Assembly: GCA_949710005.1 (NCBI GenBank)
Contig: OX453287.1
Location: 11,178,805 to 11,242,804 of the forward strand
Reading direction: 5' to 3'
DNA length: 64,000 nt
Source of the DNA: Ricordea florida
Lineage: Eukaryota > Cnidaria > Anthozoa > Corallimorpharia > Ricordeidae
Part shown: piece by piece, positions 39,463-48,145 of the stretch
Layout of the letters: each line of letters begins with the position of its first letter
How positions within the stretch are numbered: position 1 is the first letter of the stretch
Made by a program: the position numbers and the translations under genes
The notes under the pieces: model-generated
Database searches by the model: none
Seen by the model: only the letters and a program-made list of their open reading frames with translations
What the model was told of the DNA's origin: nothing

Positions 39463-40779
39463 ATGGCAGAAGTAGGAGATATACCTAAAGATGATCCCAT
39501 TGAATTGGGGGAAGAAGATGATCCTGATGATTTTGATGAAAAAAGTTCACTACTTGGTAGAAAAACATCAAAAATACCAGTTCTAGTAACATCTACAACT
39601 AGAGGTTATAGGAATTATGATGATGAAATGGAAAGTCCTATCCCAGCCCCCAGAAAAAATATTCCAGACAAAAATTTAAAAGTGGGAGAAAGAAATTATG
39701 AAAAAGAGGGTGCTAAACCAAAAACTAAAACAGGATATACACAATTACCAAGTGAAAATACAGATATTAATGCTATGGAAGAAAACAAAGATGAAGTCTG
39801 GCGTGATATTTTAAAAAAATTACCACATGCTAAACCTAGTTTTCTTTTCAGATATGATGAGTGGGGTAAAATAAAAGTTGCAATCCCACGCGGTGATCCT
39901 GGTAAAATTGTATGGTATGATTTATTCGATAAGAATGGTGACGTGAACAAAAAATTACCAAAAACAATTAAAAATGCTTTAGGGCCTAAAGCAGAAGAAA
40001 TTGTTGAAGCTAATGATGATATTTTATCGCAATTGAATGACGCCAATAAAAAAAATAAGGAATTACTTAAATTATTACAAGGATTGGAAGCAACTACAAA
40101 AACATATCCTATGGAGATTAAAATATATGAAGAAAAAGAAAAAGAAATACGACAATTCGCTGAGAAACAACAAGAGGAAAAAAAGGAAATGAAAAGCCTT
40201 TTTGATGCAGCTGTTAAACAGAATATAGAATTAAAAATACAGAAAGAGAAACTTTTGAATGAAATTAATGTATACAAAGATGAAATATACAAATATAAGA
40301 AGGGAAAGTCAAATTTAACAGTGTTAGAACGTGGTAATGAAAGATTAAAAGCTGAAGTTGATAAATTTAGGGAACTAACAAGAAAGAGTATTATTTACAA
40401 CCAAGAACAAATAGCTGATCTGGAGAGTAAAAATGAAGAAATACTTAAAAACCTGCCATTACGAGAACGTGTTAAGTCTATCTTCAAAAAGTATGGTTTT
40501 ACAGTATTTGCAATTGTAAGTGCTGTAGGTGTAGTAATTGGTGTTATAGTTTCTAATCTTTCTAAAGGCCTATCCACATTAGGTAAAGGCGTTGGTAATG
40601 GGTTGAAAGCTATTGGTAAGAAACTCGGTGAAATATTACCTGGAATGGTTGGAGCTATAGTTAGCTTTCTATTTAAAACAGCTGGTGAGGTTATTGGATT
40701 TTTAGGTAAGAATGCTTGGCTTTTGATAATGGTTGTGGTTCTATATTTTGTGGAACAGTTTAAAAAGAAGAGACGTTAA
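39463..40779 (+). CDS. Long coiled-coil protein with conserved C-terminal membrane-active region, element B
   Basis: 438 residues. An acidic N-terminus leads to a conserved domain with DEVWRDILKKLPHAKPSF and a second block near residues 145-185. Then comes ~150 residues of coiled coil, longer than in A or C, and a C-terminal ~100-residue region. That region has a hydrophobic helix (FAIVSAVGVVIGVIVSNLSK), an amphipathic GLKAIGKKLGEILPG helix, another hydrophobic pair and a basic tail. This C-terminus is nearly invariant in all three elements. CTAAAGA box at 39431. Structural or membrane-disrupting role is inference. Confidence 0.8.
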   Translation: MAEVGDIPKDDPIELGEEDDPDDFDEKSSLLGRKTSKIPVLVTSTTRGYRNYDDEMESPIPAPRKNIPDKNLKVGERNYEKEGAKPKTKTGYTQLPSENTDINAMEENKDEVWRDILKKLPHAKPSFLFRYDEWGKIKVAIPRGDPGKIVWYDLFDKNGDVNKKLPKTIKNALGPKAEEIVEANDDILSQLNDANKKNKELLKLLQGLEATTKTYPMEIKIYEEKEKEIRQFAEKQQEEKKEMKSLFDAAVKQNIELKIQKEKLLNEINVYKDEIYKYKKGKSNLTVLERGNERLKAEVDKFRELTRKSIIYNQEQIADLESKNEEILKNLPLRERVKSIFKKYGFTVFAIVSAVGVVIGVIVSNLSKGLSTLGKGVGNGLKAIGKKLGEILPGMVGAIVSFLFKTAGEVIGFLGKNAWLLIMVVVLYFVEQFKKKRR

Positions 40780-40797
40780 AAAATCTGTTCGTATCAA

Positions 40798-40804
40798 TTT
40801 AAAG
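40798..40804 (+). promoter_or_regulatory. TTTAAAG promoter-like motif before 40832 gene
   Basis: TTTAAAG followed by ATATCGTGTTGATCAGTAAA. Confidence 0.55.
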
Positions 40805-40831
40805 ATATCGTGTTGATCAGTAAAATACAAT

Positions 40832-41425
40832 ATGGAAGACTATCATAGAATTTATCCACAATTACCAATAAATGGTGATCCAAATAATTTCAGACTACAA
40901 AAGTCATGTGAAGTATTAAATAATCTTCAAAAGGAAATTAAACATTACGAGGAAGTAAGGAAAAAATACAATAGAGCAAGAGTAATATTTACAAAAATCA
41001 GTGTTTGTAGTGGCGTGCTTTCAGTTATTCTATCTGCAAGTGGGCTTGGAACCTCCCTTACTGGTTTTGGTGCTGTTGTTGGTATCCCATTAGGAGCTGT
41101 GGGGGGTATTTGTGGGGGAATATCAGTTGGATTCGGTGCGGCTTCTAAACGACTTTTCAATAAAGTTGGTAAACATGAACAAACAGTTTCTCTAGCAAAA
41201 GCAAAAGTAAACACCATTCACGACTTAGTTTCAAAAGCACTGAAAGATAACACTATATCAGACCAAGAATTTTCTCTAATTTTATCAGAGGTGGAAAAGT
41301 TTGAAAAACTAAAACTAGAAATCCGCCAAAAAAACAGGAAAGATACAGAAAAAAACTTAAATATGAATCAGATAAGAACAGAGGTTCGTGCAGAAATATT
41401 AAAGGATCTAACCGGTCCAGCTTAG
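40832..41425 (+). CDS. Glycine-rich two-transmembrane protein (LYPxL...FRL family), element B
   Basis: 197 residues, homologous to 52572-53174. The N-terminal IYPQLPINGDPNNFRLQK, a coiled coil, then two Gly/Ala-rich membrane segments (residues ~52-100) precede a conserved AKAKVNTIHDLVSKALKDNT helix. The gene ends inside GC palindrome 41417-41448, which supplies the TAG stop. TTTAAAG box at 40798. I recall such proteins as common with cnidarian Polintons; function unknown. Confidence 0.75.
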   Translation: MEDYHRIYPQLPINGDPNNFRLQKSCEVLNNLQKEIKHYEEVRKKYNRARVIFTKISVCSGVLSVILSASGLGTSLTGFGAVVGIPLGAVGGICGGISVGFGAASKRLFNKVGKHEQTVSLAKAKVNTIHDLVSKALKDNTISDQEFSLILSEVEKFEKLKLEIRQKNRKDTEKNLNMNQIRTEVRAEILKDLTGPA

Positions 41426-41448
41426 CTGGGGAGGGCTACGCCCGATCG
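41417..41448 (+). repeat. GC double-hairpin palindrome, family 1 copy c
   Basis: CCAGCTTAGCTGG then GGAGGGCTACGCCCGAT; compensatory changes keep both stems relative to copies a and b. Confidence 0.85.
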
Positions 41449-41508
41449 AGATCGCTGAAAATTTCATATGAGAAAACAGATGTAGGATGTAATTGTTTTG
41501 CTGGTATT

Positions 41509-41541
41509 CAGCGAAGCTGGGCCCCGCCTTCCGGCGGATAT
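41509..41541 (+). repeat. GC double-hairpin palindrome, family 3 copy b (intergenic)
   Basis: CAGCGAAGCTGG then GCCCCGCCTTCCGGCGGATAT; the same CCCCG linker and ATAT end as 37551-37583. Confidence 0.7.
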
Positions 41542-41561
41542 TAGAAAAGAGGTGATCTAAT

Positions 41562-41568
41562 CTAAAGA
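41562..41568 (+). promoter_or_regulatory. CTAAAGA promoter-like motif before 41597 gene
   Basis: CTAAAGA starting 35 nt before the ATG, with AAAAGTAA just before the start codon. Confidence 0.55.
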
Positions 41569-41596
41569 CTTTTCATCTTATTCTAAAAGTAATAAA

Positions 41597-43234
41597 ATGA
41601 AACTAAAAGATTTCAGAAAAAGGTACCCAAATGCTGATCTAAGTAAATTTGAATTTGTATCTGATCCGTATGGTGGTTATATTAGGTGGAAATATAATGA
41701 GATGACTATTATGTCTAATGATGATCCTACTGGAAAAACATGGACTGATAATCTTCCTTCTAATTTGAAAACATTGTTATGGGAAGATTTAGGGTTAAGT
41801 TTACCGGAAGTAGTTTCATCTTTTCCAAAGAGTTTATCCATAACCAATCGAACTTACTCAATACCAGCTATTAACTTTGATGACTTTACAACTGATGTAA
41901 CAAAAATGCTAACTTTTCTAGATATATACGTTTCAAATATGAAGAAATTCACAGCAAAGATGAGAAACATATTTACATCACAAGTTGTAACATTCAAATT
42001 TGGAAAACAAAGTAGAAAATGGTTAAATGGACCAGATATGAATTATTGGCCGCAACAACTTAACTTTGCAGTATGGTGTGCAACATCTGGTTGTGGTATA
42101 AGTCCTTTCGAGAGTCTAAATTATCCTAAAGTAATTAGTAGTTTTATAAAGTTTCATATATATTTCACAATAAGGCGAATATTGTATGAATTGAAACTGC
42201 CTTTACCAGATGAACAACCTTTTGTGATAAATAATAATCCATATAATAAAGTCGCATATCAACGATTGTGTGCAGAATTTAACATATCAAAAAACTCAGA
42301 TTTTAGATGGAAAGGTGGTAGAAACGGCGGATTGGGAGATATATTCCTTGATTATGGTTCTGGATACCATGGAAAAGGTGGAGGATATCAAAATGTTCAT
42401 GTTGTAAGAAATTATGATCATGAAGCAGATCAATGGCCCGGTGAAGGCGGTAAATTCGCTGATGACGGTGGTAAGAAGGAAAAGGGCGACCTAATCTCAT
42501 TTATCCGTAATGATGACTTTGCTGATTTCAAATATTCTTGGTTTATCCCAACAAGTGGTCATGGACTCACTAAAGCTGGACTTGGTAGATTGAATAGATC
42601 TGCTGAAGCTTTTGTTTACTGTATATTGGGATCACAAGTCAACACTAGAAATTCGATTTATGGTAATGGTGGTGGAGCTATTGAGACTCAACAAGAATTC
42701 TTATCTTTATTTGAAAGTAGTGTAATCGAGAATGACATTTCTAGTTCTATCCAAAGGTATCAATTAGCTGTACAAGAAGCGAAATTACGGCTTGATTTAG
42801 CTATCGCCCCTGGTGTATGGTTAATGCCAAGTAATATGATAATCAATACTGAAAGCGTGACTGGTTTTAACAACAAACTTATGAAAGCGAGTAATGATAT
42901 GAATTTTGGTGTGAATAATTCCCTAAACACTGAAGCAAAACAGGTTGGAATAAGTCATAACTTAGGATCTTCAAAGTTAAAGCTGATCGAAGATCAGGAC
43001 CGGCAAAGCCGAAAGTTACCTCATAGAACTGAAACGAATAAAAACCCACAGGAACCAAAAACTTCAACAAAAACAGACTCTATGAAACAGGAAATCCGCA
43101 GGACCGGCTCCAGCCCCGCTGGGGAGGGTTTTGCCCGATCCGCTGAAAATAATATTGACTCAACGCAGCATGAAAAGAATATATTAACATTTATAATTGT
43201 CGCTGGTGGATTAGCGTGGTATCTATTTCGGTAG
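41597..43234 (+). CDS. Large conserved structural-type protein with C-terminal membrane anchor, element B
   Basis: 545 residues, strongly similar to 50740-52275 (C). Hallmarks are FRKRYPNADLSKFEFV, NIFTSQVVTFKFGKQSRKWL, a Trp- and Gly-rich middle (FRWKGGRNGGLGDIF, then DQWPGEGGKFADDGGKKEKG), a SAEAFVYCILGSQVNTRNSI stretch, and a final hydrophobic helix ending WYLFR. Two GC palindromes (43001-43014 and 43110-43141) expand the variable C-terminal region. A spike, vertex or membrane virion protein is plausible; I do not recognise a fold. CTAAAGA box at 41562. Confidence 0.75.
   Translation: MKLKDFRKRYPNADLSKFEFVSDPYGGYIRWKYNEMTIMSNDDPTGKTWTDNLPSNLKTLLWEDLGLSLPEVVSSFPKSLSITNRTYSIPAINFDDFTTDVTKMLTFLDIYVSNMKKFTAKMRNIFTSQVVTFKFGKQSRKWLNGPDMNYWPQQLNFAVWCATSGCGISPFESLNYPKVISSFIKFHIYFTIRRILYELKLPLPDEQPFVINNNPYNKVAYQRLCAEFNISKNSDFRWKGGRNGGLGDIFLDYGSGYHGKGGGYQNVHVVRNYDHEADQWPGEGGKFADDGGKKEKGDLISFIRNDDFADFKYSWFIPTSGHGLTKAGLGRLNRSAEAFVYCILGSQVNTRNSIYGNGGGAIETQQEFLSLFESSVIENDISSSIQRYQLAVQEAKLRLDLAIAPGVWLMPSNMIINTESVTGFNNKLMKASNDMNFGVNNSLNTEAKQVGISHNLGSSKLKLIEDQDRQSRKLPHRTETNKNPQEPKTSTKTDSMKQEIRRTGSSPAGEGFARSAENNIDSTQHEKNILTFIIVAGGLAWYLFR
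43110..43141 (+). repeat. GC double-hairpin palindrome, family 1 copy d
   Basis: CCAGCCCCGCTGG then GGAGGGTTTTGCCCGAT, in-frame in the variable tail of the 545-residue protein. Confidence 0.85.
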
Positions 43235-43296
43235 ATGACTGGATTTTTCAGCTTACGCGTAAGTCGTTTTTTATCACAGACGGTGATTATAGAAAA

Positions 43297-43305
43297 TTTA
43301 AAAAG
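43297..43305 (+). promoter_or_regulatory. TTTAAAAAG promoter-like motif before 43328 gene
   Basis: TTTAAAAAGATGAATATGG then GTAATCAAAAA and the ATG; the same layout precedes the orthologue in element C. Confidence 0.55.
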
Positions 43306-43327
43306 ATGAATATGGAGTAATCAAAAA

Positions 43328-43963
43328 ATGTTGAGTATTACCATGTATGAGTCTGAAACTAGGATATATTTAGATCCTCCACTTAAAAATCTTCGGGAGA
43401 TACAACTCCTGGATTGTAATATAAAAACCAAAAGATTGATTAATTTCAAGGATCAACAGATATTATACAATGAAAAGAATCAACCCGTCATAATAATACA
43501 ACCTGGTACATATTCGTTGCGTGATATTCAATCGATCTTTCTAAAAGATACTGATAGGGAAAAGATAACAATAATTGAGACTGATACTGTTAACTATCTA
43601 TATTCAAATAAGAACTTCATCATTAAACTTACTAGAGGTTTGTCGTTTGGTTTAGGGTTGCCTGAAGTTATAAATCCCGGTAAATTATACCCTATAAATA
43701 TACAAATTAAGGAACCACTGAGACTTATGTGTAGTATAGTGGATAATAAGTCTTCATATATTAATAAAAACAAATATGGAGAACTTGTGAAACTCTCACC
43801 ATCACACCTACTTGCAAACATACCCTCAAAAGATTATCCAACAATTCCAGTTCGAAAATATGATAGCGTTATAAACCACTTTGATTTAACCATCTTAGAC
43901 AATGAATGGAAAAAACTTGATCTGAAGGGTTCTCCTATAACTTTTAGTTTAAGATTCAGATAA
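43328..43963 (+). CDS. Penton-like minor capsid protein, element B
   Basis: 211 residues, homologous to 53206-53838 and 1-303. Features: ITMYESETRIYLDPPL, RLINFKDQQ, a GTYSLRDIQSIFL loop, LGLPEVINPGKLYPINIQ and a final SPITFSLRFR. Small all-beta proteins ending in this kind of strand are the single jelly-roll minor capsid proteins of Polintons (family knowledge). The assignment rests on pattern and on the last-gene position in the late cluster. TTTAAAAAG box at 43297-43305, followed by GTAATCA before the ATG, as in element C. Confidence 0.65.
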   Translation: MLSITMYESETRIYLDPPLKNLREIQLLDCNIKTKRLINFKDQQILYNEKNQPVIIIQPGTYSLRDIQSIFLKDTDREKITIIETDTVNYLYSNKNFIIKLTRGLSFGLGLPEVINPGKLYPINIQIKEPLRLMCSIVDNKSSYINKNKYGELVKLSPSHLLANIPSKDYPTIPVRKYDSVINHFDLTILDNEWKKLDLKGSPITFSLRFR

Positions 43964-43991
43964 ATTTTTTGTTATATAACGCATACAGGTG

Positions 43992-44432
43992 TTATACAAC
44001 ATAATTAGTTTTAATTAATACTCCATTTTTTTCTTTAAAATCTCTTAACTCTTCAAAATCAAGATACCAATAAGTATTCCATACTGCATCTTATTTATTT
44101 TCTATTATTTTCCCATATAATGAATTTCCTTTCAGTTTGTAAGTATTAGCTAATGCTTTACAACCATTATACTTTGAACTTAGTTTTTTCAACATTTCTT
44201 CATCACTTATCTTAGGATCGTTTTCTATTCCCCATAACTTAGCTGCTTTATCTCTCATTTTTTTTCTTTCTTCTTGAAATTCTTTATCTGCTCCAAATTT
44301 TTTATGAACTTTATTTAATACATTATTAGCATCATCATAAGACATATCTTTTATTCCAAATTTTTTAGCATAATCTATTAAATCCTTTGTACTAATTTTA
44401 ATAATTTTATCTTGTTGACCTTCTTTATTCAT
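43992..44432 (-). CDS. Small helical protein, possibly extended to a W-motif tail past an in-frame TAA, element B
   Basis: The 113-codon frame (44432 to TAA at 44091) encodes a lysine-rich helical protein starting MNKEGQQDKIIKISTKDLI. Directly after the TAA the same frame stays open for 32 codons, to 43992. Those codons encode DAVWNTYWYLDFEELRDF, a diverged form of the W..W.xD.EE motif of the proteins at 28823 and 49501. So either a nonsense mutation shortened the gene or the tail is a relic. It is transcribed inward from the right terminal repeat side. Function unknown. Confidence 0.55.
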
Positions 44433-44460
44433 TATTTTTTTATTTTATTTTATCTTTAAA

Positions 44461-44925
44461 TCATAATTTCAATTTTATTTTTCGACATTCCTTACAAGAA
44501 GCTTTTTGTTTACCATGTTCACATATTTGTGATCCTCCACATTCTTTACATTGTTGTTTTTGTTTATTGTGTTCACATATTTGTGAACCTCCGCATTCTT
44601 TACAACGATACTTACTTTTATTATGTTTACAAATATATGGTCCTTTACACTCTTTACATTGATACTTATTTTTATTATGTTTACAAATATAAGATCCACC
44701 ACATTCTTTACAGTAATATTTACACTTTCCATGAATACAAATATATTTATCATTAATAGTAACTTTTGAGATTATCTTAATACTCTCCTCATCTTTAAAT
44801 TTTTCAATCTCTTTGATTAAATCTTCTTTATTCATTTCATAATAACCTTTAATTTTCAACTCTTTAGAAATTTTTTTTAATTGTGTTAAATATAATCCTT
44901 GTAAATTTTCCATTTTATATTTCAT
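44461..44925 (-). CDS. Cys/His tandem-repeat zinc protein (CxH...CKEC repeats), element B
   Basis: 154 residues. After an N-terminal helical part there are five or six ~17-residue repeats of the type ICKHNKNKYQCKECKGPY, each with C, H and a CxxC-like pair, a probable zinc-binding array. Its start and first six codons (MKYKME) lie inside the right terminal inverted repeat, so it shares promoter and N-terminus with POLB at the other end. A homologue lies at 49929-50276. Such arrays occur in several large DNA viruses; function is not known to me. Confidence 0.8.
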   Translation of the reverse strand: MKYKMENLQGLYLTQLKKISKELKIKGYYEMNKEDLIKEIEKFKDEESIKIISKVTINDKYICIHGKCKYYCKECGGSYICKHNKNKYQCKECKGPYICKHNKSKYRCKECGGSQICEHNKQKQQCKECGGSQICEHGKQKASCKECRKIKLKL

Positions 44926-45228
44926 TACTTTTTCTTTTAAATCTCAATTAAATAATTCATTTTCATTTTAAAAATATCTTGATAAAATCTTTGTATAAAT
45001 TTTATGGTGGAGAACTTTGAATAAATCTTTTTAAGAATTTCAACATTTTTTATTTTAAATTATTATTTTTTATATTTAAATATATTTTTAAATTATGATT
45101 TAATATTTATATATATTTTTAAATTATGATTTTATCTATATTTTTAAATTATGATTTAATATTTATATATATTTTTAAATTATGATTTTATCTATATTTT
45201 GTCCTAATATCGGCAGTTCCCTATCTCT
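44908..45228 (-). repeat. Right terminal inverted repeat of element B
   Basis: Inverse of 29795-30115 with about one visible mismatch and the same 321-bp length, ending GTTCCCTATCTCT before GCTCAA. Confidence 0.95.
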
Positions 45229-48145
45229 GCTCAACACAGTGCTTAAAAATTGACCTTCATTTAGCTCTTTCACTGCCACTGAGATTGCACCAGAGGGAAT
45301 AGAAGTAAAATTATTTATTATCTTGACAGGGAATACAGAGTCGATGAAGTATCACAATAATATTCACTTAACACAAATTGAAAATGATTGTAAATCTTTT
45401 GCAGGTGAAATCTTGAAGAGTTGATATGAATGCTTGTGTTTACCACGGTGTAAAAACCTGTGTTTTTTTTCTTTAGTTTTATTTTCTTAGTCTCTACTGC
45501 TTTGTCTTCTTTGTTGTACATCACTTTTGAACACAATATGTTCTTACACAGAAGATGAGTTGAATGCTCCAATTATTTTTTGTTTATGTTTTTTGGTTAT
45601 AATTGCATGAGATTCATTGTAAGAAGAATCTTCTGATTAGATATTTTATTGTCTACTGTAGTCATTATTTCATTTCCGGGTAACCACAATTGAGAGCATT
45701 ATGAATAGTGCATGTTTTAATGTGTGTACTCTTTTCAGTTGCAATGGTACCCCCAGTGGTAGATAGAAAAATTCCTCTTCCCTCAAAAGAGATGCCATAT
45801 CAACAGAAGTGTGAGATACAATGTCATTACATAAAAAAAATTGGGGGTAAAACAATTGGATTCTACAAAAGCTTTGAATAAAGGTTTGGTAATAGTGAGT
45901 GCCGACTGTATAGTATGTGGTTGTGCTATTTTTAGGTCATATCATAAAAACAATACATGTAAGAAAGAGTTATTGAAATCTTAATATGTTCAAAAAGATT
46001 GCTGCACTACGTACTCCTGTAAAAAAATAATGTGAAATCAACATCAATCAGTCAAAAGTAAATACCACATGAAAGTTTAATTGTGCTGTTACAGAAACAG
46101 GCAAAATATCCATACCCAACCATAGAATAGTACATTATTTTGAATACATGAAAATTTCTATTATAAAAACTCCAGATGAAAGATTTAATATAAGGATGGT
46201 ATTTCATCGAAAAAGTCATGCCAGCCAGAGGTATTGAACTGTAACCAATGACATATAGTAACGAGAAGAACTATCATTATATTATTATCATTATTATTAT
46301 CATTACTATTATTATTACTGGTATTGATATTATTATTGTTATATTTTTTATGTTAAACATAATATATTTTTATGGAGTGGGATTCATGTCCTAATCTTAG
46401 TAAAGTTATTGTTACTCTACTACTAAAAGCAATACAAAAATTCTTCTTAATAGGCTTTCCATCAGAGGTGGTAGTAATCAAAACAGCTCCAAACAATACC
46501 ATTTTCTTCTTAAAGGCTTAGAATCTAGTGCAGTCATTTGTCTAGAAAGTTTGTGTGGAAAATCATTATTGAAAGCATAGGGCATTTAGGAAACTTGAAA
46601 CACTTGTTACTACATACAGCACACTTGCAATGAATATATGAGAAAGATCATAAACATTTTGGCATTACAAAATGTATTTTCTTCTTTATAAAGTTTTTCC
46701 AATGTAAAAGGCTAATTGCATGTTGTGGTTGTTATTTGACATTTGATTTGATTTAATTTATTTCATTTGCGCTTTACAGTGTCCCCAATTAGTACAGCAG
46801 TGCTAAATACAGTTGACACTCAAATAAAGTTCATTATTATTATTATGAAATATTGATATTTTACATCATAAAAATAAAGTAAACGGCAGAAAGTAACAAA
46901 GTTAATATGTTATGTCTAACTTTGCAAATTAAGGCTTGAATTAACATTTCATTTGTGAAAAAAGGGCAGGGGTTCTAGATAGCAATATTATCAGGGGAGG
47001 GGGGTCATTGCACTCTAAGGTAAAACTGACCCATTGTGAAAAGGCTATGAAACTTGTTGTCTCTACGCAAAATTATTGAAACCTTTCAATCAGAGAATAC
47101 ATACATATATATCTATAGCAAAGAGAAATACTACTCGGAATTCAGTAATCACATTTGCTTTATTTTAAAATGATCGCATTGATCACTGATCATATTGCAG
47201 AACCAGTACTTTATAGTGACACAGGGTATATATTCTGTTGAAAATGTTTAACATAACTGCTAGATCAAGAAAATTTACAATATTTTCACTGTTGCAATGA
47301 TATCAGATCACATCGTTATAAATGATTGCTATAACAACTGCAACTCTCTGTGTTGGGAATTACTTCAAACTGGAAACGCTATCGTTTTATTATGAAAAAT
47401 ACCTATTTACATTCTCTTGTAATCTGTTGGTCGTCTTCCGATTCCGTTTTTAGACTAATAGAAATATTTTCCAGAGACATCTCCAATCGCTGAAGTCGTT
47501 CTTACTCGGTGTCCCTTCTAAGTCGTTTTGCTAAATGTAGTACACCAATATATTTCGTTATGTAATCGTTCACTCATGTCCTGTATTTCTATCAATAACA
47601 CATTCAAATTCAAAACTAACTTGATTGAATTCCTGGTCCTTTTCCCTGCTGTTTCGTTTGCCTTTTTCTGGAGCGAGCAGTTGTTGTCTTGGCTGCGATT
47701 TCTGTTGTTATTCTCCCTGCTGTCGTTTCTCTATCCCTGCTTTGAGTCGTGCTTTCCTCGTGTTGATTTTCACGGTATTCGAACTTACTCGGCGACGATC
47801 TCGTGCTGCTCTTTCTTGAATATCTTGGAGATCACCTTGCTGGGATGTACTTCCAGGACGAGTGAAATCGGTTTCCACAAAATTTACATTACTTTCAAAA
47901 AGGCATCACCGAATAATGGCGGAAATTCAGCGTTCTCAAGTGCGTTACTATTGCCAGGTAACCTGGCCTGCGAACGGACACCTTTAAAATATAGATATAT
48001 ATAAACATATATATAAATATATATATATACATATATAAAAACTCTCGGCTCGATTTACTCGGGCTTGCGAGCCACGTGGTCTGACCGGAACCGACACGAT
48101 TAGTAACCTCGCTACGCTCGGCCTTCGGCCTCGCTTTGCGAGGAA
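45229..48145 (-). mobile_element. Repeat copy 4, remainder (contains a small retroposon)
   Basis: Continues copy 4 from the element B insertion site to the TTCCTCGC end at 48145, in inverse orientation to copies 1-3. Most differences from copy 2 are point changes and short indels, plus a ~105-bp insertion at 46742. Confidence 0.9.
46742..46849 (+). mobile_element. Short retroposon insertion with (ATT)n tail
   Basis: About 105 bp absent from copies 1-3 at the same position, ending CAAATAAAGTTC then (ATT)n. It looks like a 5'-truncated LINE or SINE 3' end. Confidence 0.6.

Larger units (their letters stand above)
29795..45228 (+). mobile_element. Element B: complete Maverick/Polinton-type element
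   Basis: 15.43 kb with 321-bp terminal inverted repeats that I see differ at about one position, starting AGAGATAGGGAACTGCCG. A 6-bp target duplication GCTCAA (29790-29795 and 45229-45234, the first base of the element being ambiguous) flanks it. Aligning the flanks to repeat copy 2 reconstructs an uninterrupted target site. All core genes are present. Base composition is much more AT-rich than elements A and C or the flanks. The only gene lesions are two in-frame TGA codons in POLB. Confidence 0.95.

Noticed and set aside
47528..48004. Open frames for hydrophobic proteins of 90-158 residues in the 2.9-kb repeat (also at 5191-5472, 8302-8583)
   Set aside because: They lie antisense to a charged coding-like stretch. 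Their hydrophobic, Leu/Phe/Ser-rich content is what the complement of that sequence gives, and no family is recognised.
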